A DNA stretch of 64,000 bases. It comes from Curtobacterium flaccumfaciens. GTDB taxonomy: Bacteria > Actinomycetota > Actinomycetes > Actinomycetales > Microbacteriaceae. The position numbers and the translations under genes are program-made. Position 1 is the stretch's first letter; each line of letters begins with the position of its first letter. Where the stretch lies: positions 248,001 to 312,000 of the forward strand of contig NZ_JABMCF010000040.1 in assembly GCF_013359815.1 (NCBI RefSeq), given 5' to 3'. Positions 51,076-59,441 of this stretch are shown piece after piece. Under the pieces are notes generated by a model. It had not been told where the DNA came from and did not search any database. It worked only from the letters and a program-made list of their open reading frames with translations.

Positions 51076-51615
51076 GTGACAGACGAACCCCTGCTCGAGA
51101 TCCGGTCGGCGTCCGAGACGGACGCGGCGTCCGTGGCTGCGGTCGTCGTCCGTGCGTACGCCAACCAACAGGGCTGGGTGAGCGACGCCGAGCTGGTGAC
51201 CGGGGAGCGGACGACCCCGGACCAGGTAGGAGCGATGATCCGTGCCCCGCGGTCGGTGGTGCTCGTCGCGGTCCACGACGCCACCATCGTCGCGACCTGT
51301 CACCTGCGGGCCTCCGACCGGGCGACGGCGCACCTCGGCATGCTCGCTGTGGACCCGGCGTGGCAGTCCCGAGGCATCTCCCGGCGGCTCCGGACCGCGG
51401 CGATCGCGTACGCCGAGGAAGCCATGGCATGCGAGTCCGTCGAGCTCGAGGTGCTCAGCGTGCACGAGGGACTGCGACGCGTGTACGAGCGGAGCGGGTT
51501 CATCGCGACGGGGGAGACCCGACCGTTCCCGGCACACGTCGCTCGCGTCGCGGGGCTGCACTTCGTCGTGCTCAGGAGATCGCTCGGCGCGTCTGGACAG
51601 ACCCCGGACGTGTGA
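51076..51615 (+). CDS. GNAT-family N-acetyltransferase
   Basis: 179 aa. Motif A, the acetyl-CoA loop, is LAVDPAWQSRGISRRLRTAAI at about 94-113; the C-terminal strand is YERSGFIATGETRPFP. Acceptor unknown. GTG 51076 with a GAGCAT box 6 bases upstream, so possibly leaderless. Confidence 0.85.
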   Translation: MTDEPLLEIRSASETDAASVAAVVVRAYANQQGWVSDAELVTGERTTPDQVGAMIRAPRSVVLVAVHDATIVATCHLRASDRATAHLGMLAVDPAWQSRGISRRLRTAAIAYAEEAMACESVELEVLSVHEGLRRVYERSGFIATGETRPFPAHVARVAGLHFVVLRRSLGASGQTPDV

Positions 51616-51704
51616 CCCGAGCGGCGCGCCGCCGCCAGGACCCGTAGGCTCCAGGCGGACCGACCGGTGCACGGGGCGCACGGCGGGATCCGAGGGGGAA
51701 CCAC

Positions 51705-52370
51705 ATGTCCATCACATCCAGGATCACCACCGCGGGGACGGCGACCGTGATCGTCGTGCTCGCACTCTCCGGCTGCGCCGGGACCGGCACCACGGCACCG
51801 GGAGCGGAGCGGGCCACACCGCGGTCGTCGACACCGACACAAGCGCCGAACCAGGCACCGACGGAGACGCCGACCGCGCCGGCCACCGTCGACTCGGCAA
51901 CGAAGGACCTCACGTTCGAGGACGGCGACGCGCTCTCGGCGAGCACGCTGCCCGCGTTCGGGCTCCAGGTCTCGGCACTCGACGGCTGGGAGCAGACCGG
52001 CGAGGACCCGACCACCGGGTCGCGGGAGTACACGAACGCCGACGGCTCCGTGGCGACGATCACGCAGCAGCGGCTCACCGACCTCGACCCGACGATCGGG
52101 GACCGCGCCGCCACCGAGCAGCTGTTCACGGCGGCGGGGCTGCCGGCCGACCGACTCGAGGAGCAGCTGCTGCCGACGATCACCGGCGGCACCGCGCAGT
52201 TCCTGTCGATCGCCGGGCACAACACGGACGGGTCGTGGTCGGCGACGGTCGCGCGCGCCTTCGCGAAGCCGGGAGCGGCGCTCATCGTGAAGGTCCGGAC
52301 GACCTCACAGGATGCGCTCCGTCCCGACCTGCACGACATCCTGGTCAACGCGCAGGTGGTCGTCGCCTAG
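51705..52370 (+). CDS. Lipoprotein of unknown function (LpqN/DUF-like fold)
   Basis: 221 aa. Signal with LSGC lipobox at about 21-24, a ~45-residue Thr/Pro-rich linker, then a ~140-residue domain (FGLQVSALDGWEQTGEDPTTGSREYTNADGSVATITQQRL...) resembling small PsbP/Mog1-like lipoprotein domains. That resemblance is by pattern only. ATG follows GAGGGGGA. Confidence 0.7.
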   Translation: MSITSRITTAGTATVIVVLALSGCAGTGTTAPGAERATPRSSTPTQAPNQAPTETPTAPATVDSATKDLTFEDGDALSASTLPAFGLQVSALDGWEQTGEDPTTGSREYTNADGSVATITQQRLTDLDPTIGDRAATEQLFTAAGLPADRLEEQLLPTITGGTAQFLSIAGHNTDGSWSATVARAFAKPGAALIVKVRTTSQDALRPDLHDILVNAQVVVA

Positions 52371-52422
52371 CGAGTCGAGCCGGTGCGTCGGGGCGCCGCG
52401 TCGGGGCGCCCCGACGGGTCCC

Positions 52423-52428
52423 TATGCT
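52423..52428 (+). promoter_or_regulatory. -10 box of a leaderless transcript (membrane protein at 52437)
   Basis: TATGCT, 8 bases before the GTG start codon; no ribosome site. Confidence 0.5.
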
Positions 52429-52436
52429 GAGTCATC

Positions 52437-52931
52437 GTGCGCCGCTCCGTCCGTCTCCTGACCGTCCTCGTGATCGTCGCCCTGTTCGCCGTCGGGGTCC
52501 TGGCAGCGGTGGTCTTCATCCAGCGTGTGCTGGCGGATCCGGCGAGCGACGTCGCCTGGGTCGGCATCGTCCGGGCGATGGGGTTCATCGTCATCGGGGT
52601 CATGCTGACACTGCTCGGACGGCGAGGGCTGCCCGCGGCCGTCGACGCGATCAACCTGCTCGCCGACGCCGGTCCGGTGCGGCCGCTCACGGTCGTGGTG
52701 TGGGTCGTCCTCGGCGCCACCATCTACTCGATCCTGCGCGGCTGGACGGTGATCGTCCCCGTCGCGGCCGTCATCGGTGCGATCGTGGTGGCGTTGCCGT
52801 TCGTCGAACGCTTCCTGGACGCGGCGCTGGCCCGGCAGGCTGCGCGAGCCGACGCCGACGCCGACGCCGACGGCGACGCCGCGACGCCGGTCACACCGGT
52901 GGCACCCGCCGGGACCGCCGCCGACGCGTGA
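52437..52931 (+). CDS. Membrane protein of unknown function
   Basis: 164 aa with four hydrophobic segments and a repetitive acidic C-terminus (Ala-Asp repeats from a GCCGAC hexanucleotide repeat at 52848-52871). No family recognised. Likely leaderless. Confidence 0.65.
   Translation: MRRSVRLLTVLVIVALFAVGVLAAVVFIQRVLADPASDVAWVGIVRAMGFIVIGVMLTLLGRRGLPAAVDAINLLADAGPVRPLTVVVWVVLGATIYSILRGWTVIVPVAAVIGAIVVALPFVERFLDAALARQAARADADADADGDAATPVTPVAPAGTAADA
52848..52871. repeat. Hexanucleotide repeat (GCCGAC)4
   Basis: Four perfect GCCGAC units in the 3' part of the membrane protein gene, encoding Ala-Asp. In frame, so copy number would only change tail length. Confidence 0.9.
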
Positions 52932-52981
52932 GACGGCAAGCGAGACGGCACGCGGGACGGACGTGTGACGGTCACGAGACG

Positions 52982-53023
52982 GGACGGGAGGCCCGGTGCC
53001 AGCTGGCACCGGGCCTCCCGTCC
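52982..53023. terminator. 42-base perfect palindrome (copy 1)
   Basis: Arms of 21 bases with no mismatch and no loop, centre CCAGCTGG, core GGAGGCCCGGTGCCAG. It lies between convergent genes (membrane protein + and phospholipase -). Recurs at 56244 and 61454. Most likely a bidirectional terminator. Confidence 0.75.
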
Positions 53024-53074
53024 GTCGTCGACGCGGCCTGACCGCCCCTGCCGACCCACGCGGGTCGGCCCGCC

Positions 53075-55246
53075 TCAGCGCTCCGCGCGCCCGGCGAAGC
53101 GGTACCGGAACCCGGGCACACCGTCCGCGGTGACGACCACGTCGTAGTACCCCCACTCGTCGAGCGGCCAGTGCATCGTCTTGTGCCCGGAGCCGCGGAC
53201 GTGCGCGGTCTCGCGGTGCTGCACGAAGTCGTTGGCCACGAGCACGAAGCGGAGCTCGGCCCTGCCGGTGTTCTCGAGCAGGAGCTGCAGGGTGCGCCGA
53301 CCGCGGGTGTCCCGGACGACCGAGACGTGCGGGACGCCGCCGGTCGCCGGACCACCGACCGCGACGGCGCCGGCGAAGCGTCGGAGGAACCGGTCGGGCC
53401 CGTAGACGCTGACGTCGTACGCGCCGTCGGTCGTCGTGGTGTCCCATGCCCAGTCGGCGGTGGCGCCGACGGGGACGGTCTTCGGGTGGGCGGCGAACGG
53501 CATCGCGGTGTTCGGGTACACGAGGAAGTTGACCCCCTGGCGACCGTCGTTCGCGAGCGTCACGGTGACCCGACCGGTGCCGTGGTCGACGGTCGCGTCC
53601 GCGTGCTGCCGGTAGGGCAGGCTCCGACGGCGGACGGTGCCGGGCTCCTGGACGGGCACGGTCTGCGCGCCGATCGCGGGTTCCTCGATGGGCGGCTTCG
53701 CCTGGTCGGCGTCGGCGGCCGCGACCAGCACGCGGGTCTGCTCGATGCCGGGGACGACGTCGGCGCCGGGGATGCTCGGGTCGGGGGCGCTGAAGTCGAA
53801 GCAGCTCGTCAGGTCCCCGGAGACGGTCCGTCGCCAGTCGGAGATGTTCGGCTCGCGGACCCCCGTGACGTGTTCGAGGAACTGGATCACGGACGTGTGG
53901 TCCGCCACCTGCGAGTTGACCCACCCGCCACGGCTCCACGGCGACACCACGGTCATCGGCACGCGGGCACCCATGCCGATGGGCAGGCCGTCGACGTACT
54001 CGTCGGGGGTGCCGGGTTCGGCGAACGGGGGGACGACGTGGTCGAAGTACCCGTCGTTCTCGTCGTAGTTGACGAGCAGGACGGTCGAGGCCCAGGTGTC
54101 CGGGTTGCTGAAGAGCGCCTGCACGACGGCGTTCGTGTAGTGGGCGCCGTAGTCCGGGCTGGCCGCCGGGTGTTCGCTCCAGCCGTAGGGGGCGATGACG
54201 TACGACACGGTCGGCAGGCTGTTGGTCGCGCAGTCCTGCCCGAACTGGCTGAGCAGGTGGGTGACGTCGAGGCCCTTGCCGGAGTTCGGCTTCCACCCCT
54301 CGTGCAGACCGGCACGCGCGGCGAGCTCCTGCTGGGCGGGATCGGAGGACGCGAGCGCGCGGTGGTACTGCTCGAACAGCCAGAGCGGGTTGTCGCCGTA
54401 GTCGCCGACGTACGGGTCGGCGGAGCTGTCGCCGACCTCGTCGTTGGCGTAGGTCTTCCAGGTGACGCCGGCCGCCTGCAGCCGTTCGGCGTAGGTGGTC
54501 CAGGCGAACACCGGTTCGTAGTCCGCCGGGTTGTCGGTCGCCGGTCCGCCCTGGGTGCCGCGGGGGTCGATGGTGCCGGACCACTGGTACAGGCGGTTCG
54601 GCGTGGTCGGACCGTTGAGCGAGCAGTGGTAGTCGTCGCAGACCGTGAACGCTCCGGCGAGTGCGCGCTGGTACGGGATGTCCTCGCTGGTGAAGTAGCC
54701 CATCGTCTGGGCGCTCTTCGCGTCGACCCACCGGTTCCAGGCACCGCCGTTCCACGCGGTGTGCCCACCGCCCCAGGAGTGGTCGAGGCCGTCGGCGTTC
54801 TGCGCGTTGAACCGGGTGGTGTCGAGCCGGAACGGCAGCATCGCGCCACCGTCGGTGCGGGCCGCGGACGGCTGGTGGAAGACGTCGTGTCCGGTCGGCA
54901 GCTCGAGCGCCTGCTTGTCCGAGAACCCACGGACGCCGGGCATCGTGCCGTAGTAGTGGTCGAACGACCGGTTCTCCTGCATGAGCACGACGACGTGCTC
55001 GACGTCGGCGATCGTGCCGGTGGGGACGGCACGAGCGGTCGCGGCGCTGGCGCGGTCGGCCGCGCCCGGTCCGAACGCGGACCCTGCGGCGACGCCGGCC
55101 ATGATCGCTGCTGCGCCGCCGACCAGGACCGTCCGGCGGCTCAGGCCGGGGCGGACCGCTGCGGTGTACGCCGCGTCCGGGGTCAGCGGTGGTGCGGCGT
55201 CCAGGCTGACGTCGGGTGCGCCGTGTTCGGGCTTCCTCGTGCTCAT
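53075..55246 (-). CDS. Tat-exported phospholipase C, phosphocholine type
   Basis: 723 aa. A twin-arginine signal (LSRRTVLVGGAAAIMAG) starts near residue 35. The phosphoesterase domain follows with HVVVLMQENRSFDHYYGTMPGVRG, CSLNGPTTPNR and VNYDENDGYFDHVVPP, the metal-site motifs of bacterial phospholipase C. Two C-terminal DUF756-type beta-domains complete the usual architecture (VTVTLANDGRQGVNFLVYPN, LQLLLENTGRAELRFVLVAND). It cleaves phosphatidylcholine or sphingomyelin outside the cell and can supply phosphate or choline. ATG 55246 follows GGAAGG. Divergent from a GntR regulator. Confidence 0.92.
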   Translation of the reverse strand: MSTRKPEHGAPDVSLDAAPPLTPDAAYTAAVRPGLSRRTVLVGGAAAIMAGVAAGSAFGPGAADRASAATARAVPTGTIADVEHVVVLMQENRSFDHYYGTMPGVRGFSDKQALELPTGHDVFHQPSAARTDGGAMLPFRLDTTRFNAQNADGLDHSWGGGHTAWNGGAWNRWVDAKSAQTMGYFTSEDIPYQRALAGAFTVCDDYHCSLNGPTTPNRLYQWSGTIDPRGTQGGPATDNPADYEPVFAWTTYAERLQAAGVTWKTYANDEVGDSSADPYVGDYGDNPLWLFEQYHRALASSDPAQQELAARAGLHEGWKPNSGKGLDVTHLLSQFGQDCATNSLPTVSYVIAPYGWSEHPAASPDYGAHYTNAVVQALFSNPDTWASTVLLVNYDENDGYFDHVVPPFAEPGTPDEYVDGLPIGMGARVPMTVVSPWSRGGWVNSQVADHTSVIQFLEHVTGVREPNISDWRRTVSGDLTSCFDFSAPDPSIPGADVVPGIEQTRVLVAAADADQAKPPIEEPAIGAQTVPVQEPGTVRRRSLPYRQHADATVDHGTGRVTVTLANDGRQGVNFLVYPNTAMPFAAHPKTVPVGATADWAWDTTTTDGAYDVSVYGPDRFLRRFAGAVAVGGPATGGVPHVSVVRDTRGRRTLQLLLENTGRAELRFVLVANDFVQHRETAHVRGSGHKTMHWPLDEWGYYDVVVTADGVPGFRYRFAGRAER

Positions 55247-55375
55247 CGCGGGCCTTCCAGGTCGGTGGGAGTGCGGGCGCTGCGGGGGAGGAGCGCCCGT
55301 CAGCATGACAACGAGGTGCGCTGAACCGTGCCTTGCCCGGCCGTGGCGGCGGGGTGAACGCGTCCGGTGGAGTCA

Positions 55376-55457
55376 GGATCGACCTGTCCAGGTGCACCGA
55401 GGCTGGGCCCTGTGGTTCCGGTGTCGATCCCACGAGGACTCCGACGCACCTGGACAG
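55376..55457. promoter_or_regulatory. Nested inverted repeats between phospholipase and GntR genes
   Basis: CTGTCCAGGTGC (55384-55395) is inverted as GCACCTGGACAG (55446-55457). Inside and overlapping, GGATCGAC (55377-55384) is inverted as GTCGATCC (55422-55429). Exact 12-bp and 8-bp arms. Candidate operators for the GntR protein on the divergent promoters. Confidence 0.55.
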
Positions 55458-55485
55458 CTCGGCCGCAGCGGGGGAGGATCACCGG

Positions 55486-56241
55486 GTGCGACCACTGTTC
55501 CGGGACATCGCCGAGGACCTCGCCGACCGGGTGCTCCGCGGTGAGTTCGACGCCACGGGTGTCCTGCCGGCCGAGCACGACCTGGCGGCCGACTACGCCG
55601 TCGCGCGCGGCACCGTGCGGAGCGCGCTCGAGCTGCTCCGCGACCGGCAGGTCCTGACGGCACGTGCAGGCTCCCGCTGGCGCGTCCGCACCACGACGCT
55701 CGGTCACGACGCCGGCGCGCTCGAGTCGTTCGGTCAGCTGGCCAGGGCCCGGGGGCACGAGCCCGGCGGGCGGGTCGTGGCGGTCGAGGAACGGCCGGCC
55801 ACCGTGCGCGAGCGGCGCCTGTTCCGCGCCGCGCACGACGAGCCCGTCCTGCACGTCGTGCGGGTACGCTCCCTCGACGGTGTCGACGTCATGCTCGAGC
55901 GCACCGCCTACGCGCCGTGGGTCGCCGCCGTCATCCGGACGATCCCCGGCGGGCAGACGTCGGTGTCGGCGACCCTGGAGGACCGGTTCGGCATCCGGGT
56001 CGGTGCCGCCGTCACCACCGTGGACGCGCTGCTGGCCGACGACGCCGACGCCGCGCTCCTCGGGGTCCGGCCCGGCGCGGCGCTCCTGCAGGTGCGCCGG
56101 TCCAGCACGGCGGAGGACGGCCGACCGCTCGAGGCCGGCGACGACCGGTACGTTGCCGGGACCGTGCCGCTCCGGATCCGGACGGCGTCCGCAACGGCAC
56201 CGGTACCGCGGACCGGCACCGGGCACGACGACGCGGGATGA
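55486..56241 (+). CDS. GntR/HutC-family regulator with UTRA domain
   Basis: 251 aa. N-terminal winged helix (RPLFRDIAEDLADRVLRGEFDATGVLPAEHDLAADYAVARGTVRSALELLRDRQVLTARAGSRWRV) and C-terminal UTRA ligand domain (ERRLFRAAHDEPVLHVVRVRSLDGVDVMLERTAY). GTG 55486 follows GGGGAGG, which rejects a longer upstream frame. Likely controls the divergent phospholipase C gene. Confidence 0.9.
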   Translation: MRPLFRDIAEDLADRVLRGEFDATGVLPAEHDLAADYAVARGTVRSALELLRDRQVLTARAGSRWRVRTTTLGHDAGALESFGQLARARGHEPGGRVVAVEERPATVRERRLFRAAHDEPVLHVVRVRSLDGVDVMLERTAYAPWVAAVIRTIPGGQTSVSATLEDRFGIRVGAAVTTVDALLADDADAALLGVRPGAALLQVRRSSTAEDGRPLEAGDDRYVAGTVPLRIRTASATAPVPRTGTGHDDAG

Positions 56242-56243
56242 GC

Positions 56244-56287
56244 CGGACGGGAGGCCCGGTGCCAGCTGGCACCGGGCCTCCCGTCCG
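56244..56287. terminator. 44-base perfect palindrome (copy 2)
   Basis: 22-base arms without mismatch, same core and centre as copy 1. Located between the convergent GntR and glycosyltransferase genes. Confidence 0.75.
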
Positions 56288-56325
56288 TCGCCACTCGACC
56301 CCACGACGTGGGCCGGCAGGCGGGG

Positions 56326-57654
56326 TCAGCGTCGCTGTGCGCCGTCCGCGGCGACGGCCGCCGCCAACCCTGCTTCGATGACGTCGACGGGGTCCGGCAG
56401 GGCCGCGATCGACGCCGCGACCTGACGGCTGCGGGCGCGGTGGGCCGGAGTCGTCAGGACCTCGCGGACCGCCCGACGGATCGCCGCAGGCCGTGGCGTC
56501 CCGGAGCGCAGGTTCTGCCCGCACCCGGCCCACGCGACCCGGGTGGCGACCTCCGGCTTGTCCTCGGTCGACCCCGCGACCACGAGCGGCACGCCGTGTG
56601 CGAGGGCACGCTGCACCCCGCCGAACCCGCCGTTCGTGACGACGACGCTGCACCGCGGCAGCAGCTGGTCGTAGGGCAGGAAGGTCGCCACCCGGGCGTT
56701 GGCGGGCAGCGCCGTGCCGAGCGCGCGTTCGACCTGGTCGACGGGGCGGCCACCGGTGGTCGCGACGACGAGGACGTCCTCGTCCGCCAGCGCGCGGAGC
56801 GTCGGCGCGATGAGCCGGCCGAGGTCGACGGTGTCGATCGTGCCCTGGGTCACGAGCACCACCGGGGAGTCGGTGTCCAGGTCGTCCCACCACGCGGGCA
56901 GGTCGGCCCCGGGCGTCGGTGCCGCGCGGGCCACGACCGGACCGACGAACCGGACCGAGTCGGGGAGCTCGCGCCGCGGGTACTCGAGCTCCGCGACGCT
57001 CAGCTGGAACAGGGTGTCGAACGCGCGGTACGCGAAGTCGAAGGTGTCGATCGTCGACGGCGGTGCCCCCACCTCGGCGAGCACGGCGTCCACCGCTCGA
57101 CGCAGCGGCCGGGTGAGCACGGGGTGGATCGCGGCGGTGAGCAGCCGGTTGCGCACGCGCGCCACCGGCCCGCGACCCGGCGCGAGTGCGGTGCCGAAGG
57201 GGGCGGCGTCGACGCTGGTGAGCGTCACCGGGGTGGTCGCGATCCCGAGCACGGGCAGACGCTCCGCGGACGGCAGGGCCAGGTACGGCGCGAGCCCGGT
57301 GAACGACGCCTCGCCGAGCACCGCGTCGAAGCGCCCCGCTGCCAGCAGCGCCGTCAGCGCGCGGTACTGGGAGGGGATCGGCCGGACGAACATGGCGATG
57401 ATGCCCTCGCGGACGACCGCGATACCGCGTGCAGCAGTGGCGTCGGCGAGCCGGTCCTGCAGATCGGCGTCGTCGAAGTCGACGTCGGCCGGCAGCGCCA
57501 CGAACCGGAGCCCGGCTCCGACGACGAGCTCGCGGTACTTGGACCCCGTCAGCACGGTGATCTCGTGGCCGCGCTCCGCGAGGTCGCGGCCCACGTCGAC
57601 GAGGGGCGCGAGGTGGCCGTAGACGGGCGGGGCGCAGAGCAGGTACGAGGACAC
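56326..57654 (-). CDS. MGT-type (GT1) glycosyltransferase
   Basis: 442 aa GT-B enzyme of the macrolide/flavonoid glycosyltransferase type. N-terminal acceptor domain SSYLLCAPPVYGHLAPLVDVGRDLAERGHEITVLT; donor-binding segment LPRCSVVVTNGGFGGVQRALAHGVPLVVAGSTEDKPEVATRVAWAGCG. It would transfer a sugar from a nucleotide donor to a small hydrophobic compound. The GTG at 57654 matches the family start. Divergent from a P450 redox operon, which suggests a shared small-molecule substrate (synthesis or detoxification). Confidence 0.9.
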   Translation of the reverse strand: MSSYLLCAPPVYGHLAPLVDVGRDLAERGHEITVLTGSKYRELVVGAGLRFVALPADVDFDDADLQDRLADATAARGIAVVREGIIAMFVRPIPSQYRALTALLAAGRFDAVLGEASFTGLAPYLALPSAERLPVLGIATTPVTLTSVDAAPFGTALAPGRGPVARVRNRLLTAAIHPVLTRPLRRAVDAVLAEVGAPPSTIDTFDFAYRAFDTLFQLSVAELEYPRRELPDSVRFVGPVVARAAPTPGADLPAWWDDLDTDSPVVLVTQGTIDTVDLGRLIAPTLRALADEDVLVVATTGGRPVDQVERALGTALPANARVATFLPYDQLLPRCSVVVTNGGFGGVQRALAHGVPLVVAGSTEDKPEVATRVAWAGCGQNLRSGTPRPAAIRRAVREVLTTPAHRARSRQVAASIAALPDPVDVIEAGLAAAVAADGAQRR

Positions 57655-57791
57655 GGGGGCCGCTTCCGTCGGGGGGATGGCCGGACGTTCGGAGCGTAGG
57701 CGCGGCGAGCAGGCGCGTGGCGCGGCACGGACTGGGAGTGGGTGAGAGTCCTCGAGCACACCACGGCACACACGTCGGCGCCCGGGTGACG

Positions 57792-57807
57792 TACTGCGTC
57801 CGCAGTA
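57792..57807. promoter_or_regulatory. Palindromic operator candidate TACTGCG-TC-CGCAGTA
   Basis: A 16-base dyad with 7-bp perfect arms in the gap between the glycosyltransferase and the ferredoxin-reductase genes; a further half-site GCAGTA lies at 57835-57840. The form is typical of TetR-type operators, but no such regulator is encoded in the window. Confidence 0.5.
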
Positions 57808-57889
57808 GTCGGGGCGCTCCCGCTGCAGTACCGCTCGCCCTCCGGACCGGCGCACGCTGAGGACCACCACACCCCGACGAGAGGACTCC

Positions 57890-59389
57890 ATGGACATCGC
57901 AGTCGACATGACGAAGTGCCAGAGCTACGCCCAGTGCTGCTTCCTCGCACCCGGCGTGTTCCGGTTCGAGGGGGAGGAAGCGTTGGTCTACAACCCGAAC
58001 CCGAGCGACGAGGAACGCTCTCGCGTCCTGGAGTCCGCGGCGGCGTGTCCGGTGCAGGCGATCCGTGTCGGGGGAACGCGCCTCCCGGTCCGGCATGCCG
58101 ACCCCGCCGTGCGCGGTGCCGCGCCGTTGACGTCGAGCGACGCGGTCGTCATAGTCGGCGCATCGCTCGCCGGCCTCCGTGCCGCAGAGACGGTGCGCGC
58201 AGCGGGGTTCACGGGCGAGCTCACGATCGTCGGGGACGAGCCGCACCGGCCCTACGACCGCCCGCCGCTGTCGAAACAGGTGCTCACCGGCGTCGTCGGC
58301 ACCACCACGACGGCCCTCCCGCACGCGGACGACCTGGACGTCGACTGGCGCCTGGGCCACGCAGCGGTCTCGCTGGACACAACCGGCCGGGAGGTCGTCC
58401 TCGACGGTGGGGAACGCATCCGGTACACCCGGTTGCTGATCGCCACCGGACGTCGCTCCCGGCCGTGGCCGGTCGAGTCCGAGGCCGCCCTGGACGGCGT
58501 CGTCGTGATGCGGACGGCCGACGACGCGGCACGGATCCGCACCCGGTTGGAGGGCCGACCTCGTCGAGTGCTGGTGATCGGCGGTGGGTTCACCGGCGGC
58601 GAGATCGCGTCGTCGTGCAGCACGCTCGGCATCCCCGTCACCGTCGTCGACCGCGGGCCGGCTCCGATGGTGAAGGTCTTCGGGACCGCGATCGGACGGA
58701 TGATGGCCGATGTCCAGCGCGAACACGGTGTGGACCTCCGGACCGGCACCGGCGTGCTGTCGTTGCTCGACGACGACAGCGGACGGCTCTGCGGTGCTCG
58801 ACTCACCGACGGTTCCACCGTCGACGTCGACCTGGCGGTCGTCGCGGTCGGGGCCGTTCCCAACAGCGAGTGGCTCACCGGGTCCGGGGTCGCACAGGAC
58901 GCCGGTGGAGTGCTGTGCGACGTCGCGCAGCGAGCGCTCGACACCGACGGGCAACCGATGGACGACGTCTTCGTCGCCGGCGACATCGCGCGGCACCCGA
59001 GCCCGTCGGCGGGCCCCGGCCCCTGGACGAGCGAGCACTGGGGTGCCGCGGTCAGCCAGGCCGACGTCGCAGCGCGGAACCTCGTGCACGACAGCCACGT
59101 GCCGCACGAGAGCACCGCGGTCTTCTGGACGATGCAGTTCGGCAACGTCCTCAAGGCCGTCGGAGAGCCGTCCGTCGCGGACTCCGCGCAGGTCGCCCAG
59201 GGGTCCCTCGACGAGCGATCCGGTGTCGTCACGTTCGGCAGGGACGGACGCCTGGTGGCCGCCGTCGCCGTCAACCAGGCGAAGTGGCTGCCGTACTACC
59301 GCGCGCAGATCGCCGCTGGTGCGACCTTCCCGCTCGAGGACCCGACCGTCGACCCGTCACGGGATCCCGGAGTGGCCGCAGCACGCTAG
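57890..59389 (+). CDS. Natural fusion of ferredoxin and FAD-dependent ferredoxin reductase
   Basis: 499 aa. Residues 1-65 are a P450-type ferredoxin (CQSYAQC with Cys10 and Cys16, CPVQAI with Cys53), three cluster cysteines fitting a [3Fe-4S] centre. Residues ~80-499 are a putidaredoxin-reductase-like enzyme: FAD motif VIVGASLAGLRAAETVRAAG, NAD motif VLVIGGGFTGGEIASSCSTLG, and VFVAGDIARHP. It carries electrons from NAD(P)H to the P450 encoded 52 bases downstream. ATG 57890 follows GAGAGGA. Confidence 0.92.
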   Translation: MDIAVDMTKCQSYAQCCFLAPGVFRFEGEEALVYNPNPSDEERSRVLESAAACPVQAIRVGGTRLPVRHADPAVRGAAPLTSSDAVVIVGASLAGLRAAETVRAAGFTGELTIVGDEPHRPYDRPPLSKQVLTGVVGTTTTALPHADDLDVDWRLGHAAVSLDTTGREVVLDGGERIRYTRLLIATGRRSRPWPVESEAALDGVVVMRTADDAARIRTRLEGRPRRVLVIGGGFTGGEIASSCSTLGIPVTVVDRGPAPMVKVFGTAIGRMMADVQREHGVDLRTGTGVLSLLDDDSGRLCGARLTDGSTVDVDLAVVAVGAVPNSEWLTGSGVAQDAGGVLCDVAQRALDTDGQPMDDVFVAGDIARHPSPSAGPGPWTSEHWGAAVSQADVAARNLVHDSHVPHESTAVFWTMQFGNVLKAVGEPSVADSAQVAQGSLDERSGVVTFGRDGRLVAAVAVNQAKWLPYYRAQIAAGATFPLEDPTVDPSRDPGVAAAR

Positions 59390-59441
59390 CGGACCGCTCC
59401 CACCACCACCGATCAGAGCCAGACGACAGGAGCAGAACCCA

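Noticed and set aside
52422..55433. Antisense or frame-shadow open frame of ~1000 codons over the phospholipase gene
   Set aside because: The true frame gives a Tat signal and full phospholipase motifs; the shadow is low-complexity Arg/Pro.
56012..59107. Antisense open frame of ~1030 codons across GntR, glycosyltransferase and reductase genes
   Set aside because: No domain, no start signal, spans a palindromic terminator and a divergent promoter.
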